Origin: Alphaproteobacteria bacterium
GTDB lineage: Bacteria > Pseudomonadota > Alphaproteobacteria > Micavibrionales > Micavibrionaceae
DNA: 9,824 bases
Direction of reading: 5' to 3'
Assembly (NCBI GenBank): GCA_023140905.1
Contig: JAGLKS010000090.1
Location: 1-9,824, forward strand
Below the pieces are notes generated by a model. The model searched no databases, was not told the origin of the DNA, and was given only the letters and a program-made list of their open reading frames with translations. Within the stretch, counting starts at the first letter, position 1, and every line of letters begins with the position of its first letter. The translations under genes and the position numbers were made by a program. Positions 7,622 through 9,824 of the stretch are shown here, piece after piece.

Positions 7622-8131
7622 ATGAACGTTCTTCGTTTCTTTTTTGCTTTTTGTGTTTTTCCTTTATTTGCTATTTTTTCATATACTATGCCCGTATTAG
7701 CAGGTGATGATGTATGCTACACTCTAGCGGAATCCGAGGCAGAGCAAGGTATTCGTATTCATAGTGAACTCATGGTTATTGGCTTGAATTGTGCGCATAT
7801 GGCTGATGCTAATGGCAATAATCTCTATATGGAACATAAAAAATTCACAGCTAAACATGAAGAGCTATTTGCAACATATGAAAAAATTATAATGAATTAT
7901 TTGCAGCGTAACGGGAATAAAAGTCCAGAGAAAGCTCTTCATAGTATGCGTACGCAATTTGCTAATAAAATATCTAATGATGTGGCTACAATGCGTCCTG
8001 ATATTTTCTGTAAAACCTATGTTCAACGCATTGAGAAAGCTAGCAAGATGGATGATGGAACATTGCGTAAATGGGCTGCTACAAAGTTTCCGGGACACCC
8101 TGTTGGACAACCCTTATGCAAAGAAGAATAA
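7622..8131 (+). CDS. small secreted four-cysteine protein, function unknown
   Basis: I do not recognise a named family. The product has 169 residues. It begins with a clear Sec signal peptide (MNVLRFFFAFCVFPLFAIFS, then YTMPVLA, with likely cleavage before GDDVC), so the mature protein of about 142 residues should be periplasmic or secreted. There is no lipobox. The mature part has four cysteines, at 32, 57, 130 and 166, an arrangement that suggests two disulfide bonds, perhaps tying the two ends of a mostly helical protein. The segment EQGIRIHSELMVIGLNC looks conserved in style and amphipathic. Start: ATG 7622 gives a compact signal peptide; an in-frame ATG at 7580 would add 14 residues in front of it. 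The ribosome site (GCGGGG, eight bases upstream) is weak. The reading frame is certainly more gene-like than the antisense frames over it. Confidence 0.8.
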   Translation: MNVLRFFFAFCVFPLFAIFSYTMPVLAGDDVCYTLAESEAEQGIRIHSELMVIGLNCAHMADANGNNLYMEHKKFTAKHEELFATYEKIIMNYLQRNGNKSPEKALHSMRTQFANKISNDVATMRPDIFCKTYVQRIEKASKMDDGTLRKWAATKFPGHPVGQPLCKEE

Positions 8132-8311
8132 ATAATAAAGATTATGTTGTGCTTACACATAATAGTGCGTTTTAAGATAATCAAAAATTTGGCTAAATTG
8201 TTTACCATTTATAAAACTCTATTGATTAGAATATTATATGCCATAATAATCGTACATACTCGTTTGGGTGTGTGTAGATAACAATGACACAAACTAAAAG
8301 AGGGTCTAGCT
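8132..8311. other. intergenic region ahead of the HAD gene
   Basis: A very AT-rich, 180-base stretch with no coding frame of note. It contains the weak hairpin near its left end and probably the HAD gene promoter. Candidates such as TTGATT with TAATAA 16 bases on (around 8222-8250) are only partial matches. AGAGGG at 8299-8304 is a good ribosome site seven bases ahead of the GTG start of the next gene. Confidence 0.4.
8141..8163 (+). terminator. possible weak terminator hairpin
   Basis: Ten bases after the stop codon of the secreted protein gene, ATTATG and CATAAT pair. After one bulged base, TGT and ACA continue the stem around a GCTT loop. Only a short TTTT run follows, eight bases past the stem, so termination strength is doubtful. 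The position directly behind a gene and ahead of a 180-base gap supports the reading. Confidence 0.35.
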
Positions 8312-9271
8312 GTGCTCACAAACGCCATAAACAAAACCAGGTTTTGCGCGGGAATATCAGATATTTCGGATAGTTATTCCGGCTTTATAATCGACGAGTT
8401 AGGGGTAATTCATGACGGTGTTAAGCTGTTTGATGGTGTGGCCGAATGTTTGATGCATCTCAAAGAGCGTAAAAAACATGTTATAATTCTCTCAAATTCT
8501 GGAAGACGTGCGAAAAAGAATGCTGAGCGTCTTCGCGGATTTGGTATTACTGAGGAGCATTACAACGATATTATTACATCCGGTGAAATAACTTGGCAGG
8601 GTTTAAACGATCAAAATGACGGTTATTTTAAAGAAATTGGCAAAAAATGCGTCATTATCTCTCGTGGTGAGGATGATTGTTCTATTGTAGATGGTTTGGA
8701 TGTCGAAGTTGTTGATGATCCAAAACAAGCAAGCTTTTTACTTATTGCTGGAACAGATGCACCACACAAGACAATTGAAGATTATGAACCTATTTTGAAA
8801 CAATGTGCGCGATATAACCTTAAAGCTATATGTGCCAATCCTGATGATATTGGTGTTATGGGCAGCGTTAATGTTTTTGGGCCGGGTACGCTTGCAGCTC
8901 GTTACAAAGATTTTGGTGGGATAGTCGAATATATCGGCAAACCACACAGCATGATTTTTCAGTATTGTATCCGTTTGCTACAAGAGCAAGGCGTGTATCC
9001 AGGGCAAACTGTTGTTATAGGTGATGCTATGGCGCATGATATTCTAGGTGGATCAATGGTGAATATTGATACATGTCTTGTAAAGCGGGGCCTTCATTAT
9101 TCAGTGTTTAAAACCTGTGAAAATCCGGCAGAAGTTGACCGTATGCTAAACATTCTAGCTCGTCAGTATAACAACGTGCATCCGAACTATCTGGTCGAAA
9201 TTTTAGAATGGGGAAAAGCATTGCCTGATCGCAAGCATAAAAAGCGCGGACCTAAATCATCTAAAGCTTAA
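8312..9271 (+). CDS. HAD superfamily class IIA hydrolase (TIGR01459-like)
   Basis: A 319-residue member of the HAD phosphatase superfamily with the class IIA cap arrangement (NagD, pyridoxal- and phosphoglycolate-phosphatase relatives). Motif I is GFIIDELGVIHDG, with the nucleophile Asp28. Motif II is ILSNSGRRAKKN, with Ser61. Motif III is Lys210 in IGKPHSMIF. Motif IV is VVIGDAMAHDILGG, with Asp238 and Asp243. The usual second Asp of motif I (DxD) is Leu30; loss of that acid/base residue is, as far as I recall, typical of the TIGR01459 alphaproteobacterial group, so phosphatase activity is uncertain. The start is GTG, chosen because AGAGGG sits seven bases upstream and no in-frame ATG precedes the conserved part. 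The tail (about 306-319) is strongly basic, RKHKKRGPKSSK. Substrate is unknown. In other alphaproteobacteria I recall such genes near ribF; none is visible here. Confidence 0.9.
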   Translation: MLTNAINKTRFCAGISDISDSYSGFIIDELGVIHDGVKLFDGVAECLMHLKERKKHVIILSNSGRRAKKNAERLRGFGITEEHYNDIITSGEITWQGLNDQNDGYFKEIGKKCVIISRGEDDCSIVDGLDVEVVDDPKQASFLLIAGTDAPHKTIEDYEPILKQCARYNLKAICANPDDIGVMGSVNVFGPGTLAARYKDFGGIVEYIGKPHSMIFQYCIRLLQEQGVYPGQTVVIGDAMAHDILGGSMVNIDTCLVKRGLHYSVFKTCENPAEVDRMLNILARQYNNVHPNYLVEILEWGKALPDRKHKKRGPKSSKA

Positions 9272-9333
9272 TCGTGGCTATGATTAAACTTTGTCTGTAC
9301 TATTCCTTAAATGAAACTACTATAATTCCTAGG

Positions 9334-9355
9334 ATGCGTAAGCTTGCTTGTGCAT
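9334..9355 (+). repeat. 22-base hairpin between the HAD gene and the ABC exporter gene
   Basis: ATGCGTAAGC and GCTTGTGCAT pair over ten positions as RNA, with two G-U pairs on the plus strand, around a two-base centre that would open to a four-base loop. No T run follows on either strand, so it is not a standard terminator. It lies 62 bases after the HAD stop codon and 44 bases ahead of the exporter start. It could be an mRNA 3' end, a leader structure or chance. Confidence 0.4.
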
Positions 9356-9399
9356 GTTCCAGATAGTCAGAAATAAATCTATGAATTTAAGTTTTGGAT

Positions 9400-9824
9400 A
9401 TGAAGCAAAATAATAGCAAAAATAAAGCTAAAGTTATGACACTCGCGCTGATTAAGCGTTTGATTGTCGGATATTTATTACCATATAAGGTCCATGTTGC
9501 CGGAGCTATTGTATTTATGGCTGTATCTGGAGCAATGACAGCATTGACAGCAGCTTTGCTACAACCTGTTTTGGATGATGTTTTAGGCAGTGGGAAAAAA
9601 GAACTTATTATTCCCGTTGCTTGTGGTTTTGCCGGAGCTTTTGCTGTGCGCGGAATATCGACTTATTTGCATACTGTGATGATGAGCCGGGTAGGGCATT
9701 CAATTGTTTCAGATATCCAGAAGCATCTCTTCTCTCATTTTATGACACTTGATTTGACTTTTTTCAATTCCCATACCAGTGGAGAACTTATCTCGCGGGT
9801 GATTAATGACGTTTCTGTATTGCG
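9400..9824 (+). CDS. MsbA-like ABC exporter, permease-ATPase (partial, C-terminus beyond window)
   Basis: Only the first 141 residues are present, out of about 580-620 in the family. They belong to the type-1 ABC exporter membrane domain. After a basic N-terminus (MKQNNSKNKAKV) there is a hydrophobic segment at about 32-55, with the characteristic LLQPVLDDVL at 53-62. A second lies at about 68-95. Then comes the cytoplasmic loop with SIVSDIQKHLFSHFMTLDL and FFNSHTSGELISRVINDV (121-138), the FFxxxxxGEL-SR-xxD signature of MsbA and related half-transporters. The ATPase domain is not in view. MsbA flips lipid A in the inner membrane, but other half-exporters share this sequence pattern, so I give no gene symbol. 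The ATG at 9400 has a weak TAAG ribosome site eight bases upstream; another in-frame ATG is at 9436. Confidence 0.9.
   Translation, partial: MKQNNSKNKAKVMTLALIKRLIVGYLLPYKVHVAGAIVFMAVSGAMTALTAALLQPVLDDVLGSGKKELIIPVACGFAGAFAVRGISTYLHTVMMSRVGHSIVSDIQKHLFSHFMTLDLTFFNSHTSGELISRVINDVSVL

Overview
The window is an AT-rich stretch of a bacterial chromosome made of two divergent gene blocks. Gene content and order point to an alphaproteobacterium: miaB, ybeY, corC, lnt, an XRE-type regulator and metK run in the order familiar from Rhizobiales and Rhodospirillales. The low GC suggests a host-associated or reduced lineage, but I cannot name the order or genus. No mobile elements, CRISPR arrays, tRNA or rRNA genes were seen.

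Left block (1-6456, all minus strand, so read from right to left). It starts with miaB (tRNA ms2i6A37 methylthiotransferase), then ybeY (rRNA-processing endonuclease), corC (CBS-domain protein) and lnt (apolipoprotein N-acyltransferase). Spacers are short (5, 53 and 19 bases), as expected of an operon. A 288-base gene-free gap with a short inverted repeat follows. After it come a small HTH regulator with its own terminator and metK (SAM synthetase), which runs off the left edge. The phoH (ybeZ) gene that usually sits between miaB and ybeY is absent, and miaB and ybeY are nearly abutting.

Right block (6585-9824, all plus strand). A D-2-hydroxyacid dehydrogenase of the glyoxylate/hydroxypyruvate reductase type comes first. 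It is followed by a small secreted four-cysteine protein of unknown function, a class IIA HAD-type phosphatase-like protein (TIGR01459 type), and the start of an MsbA-like ABC exporter cut by the right edge. The latter gaps are 180 and 128 bases, so these genes are probably not all one transcript.

Functionally the left block combines translation and RNA quality functions (MiaB, YbeY), envelope lipoprotein maturation (Lnt) and methyl-donor supply (MetK; SAM is also a MiaB substrate). The right block is metabolic and envelope-related. I see no clear evidence of a new multi-gene system. The points most worth a second look are the missing phoH, the altered YbeY metal-site motif, the unexplained gap upstream of the regulator, and the secreted four-cysteine protein.
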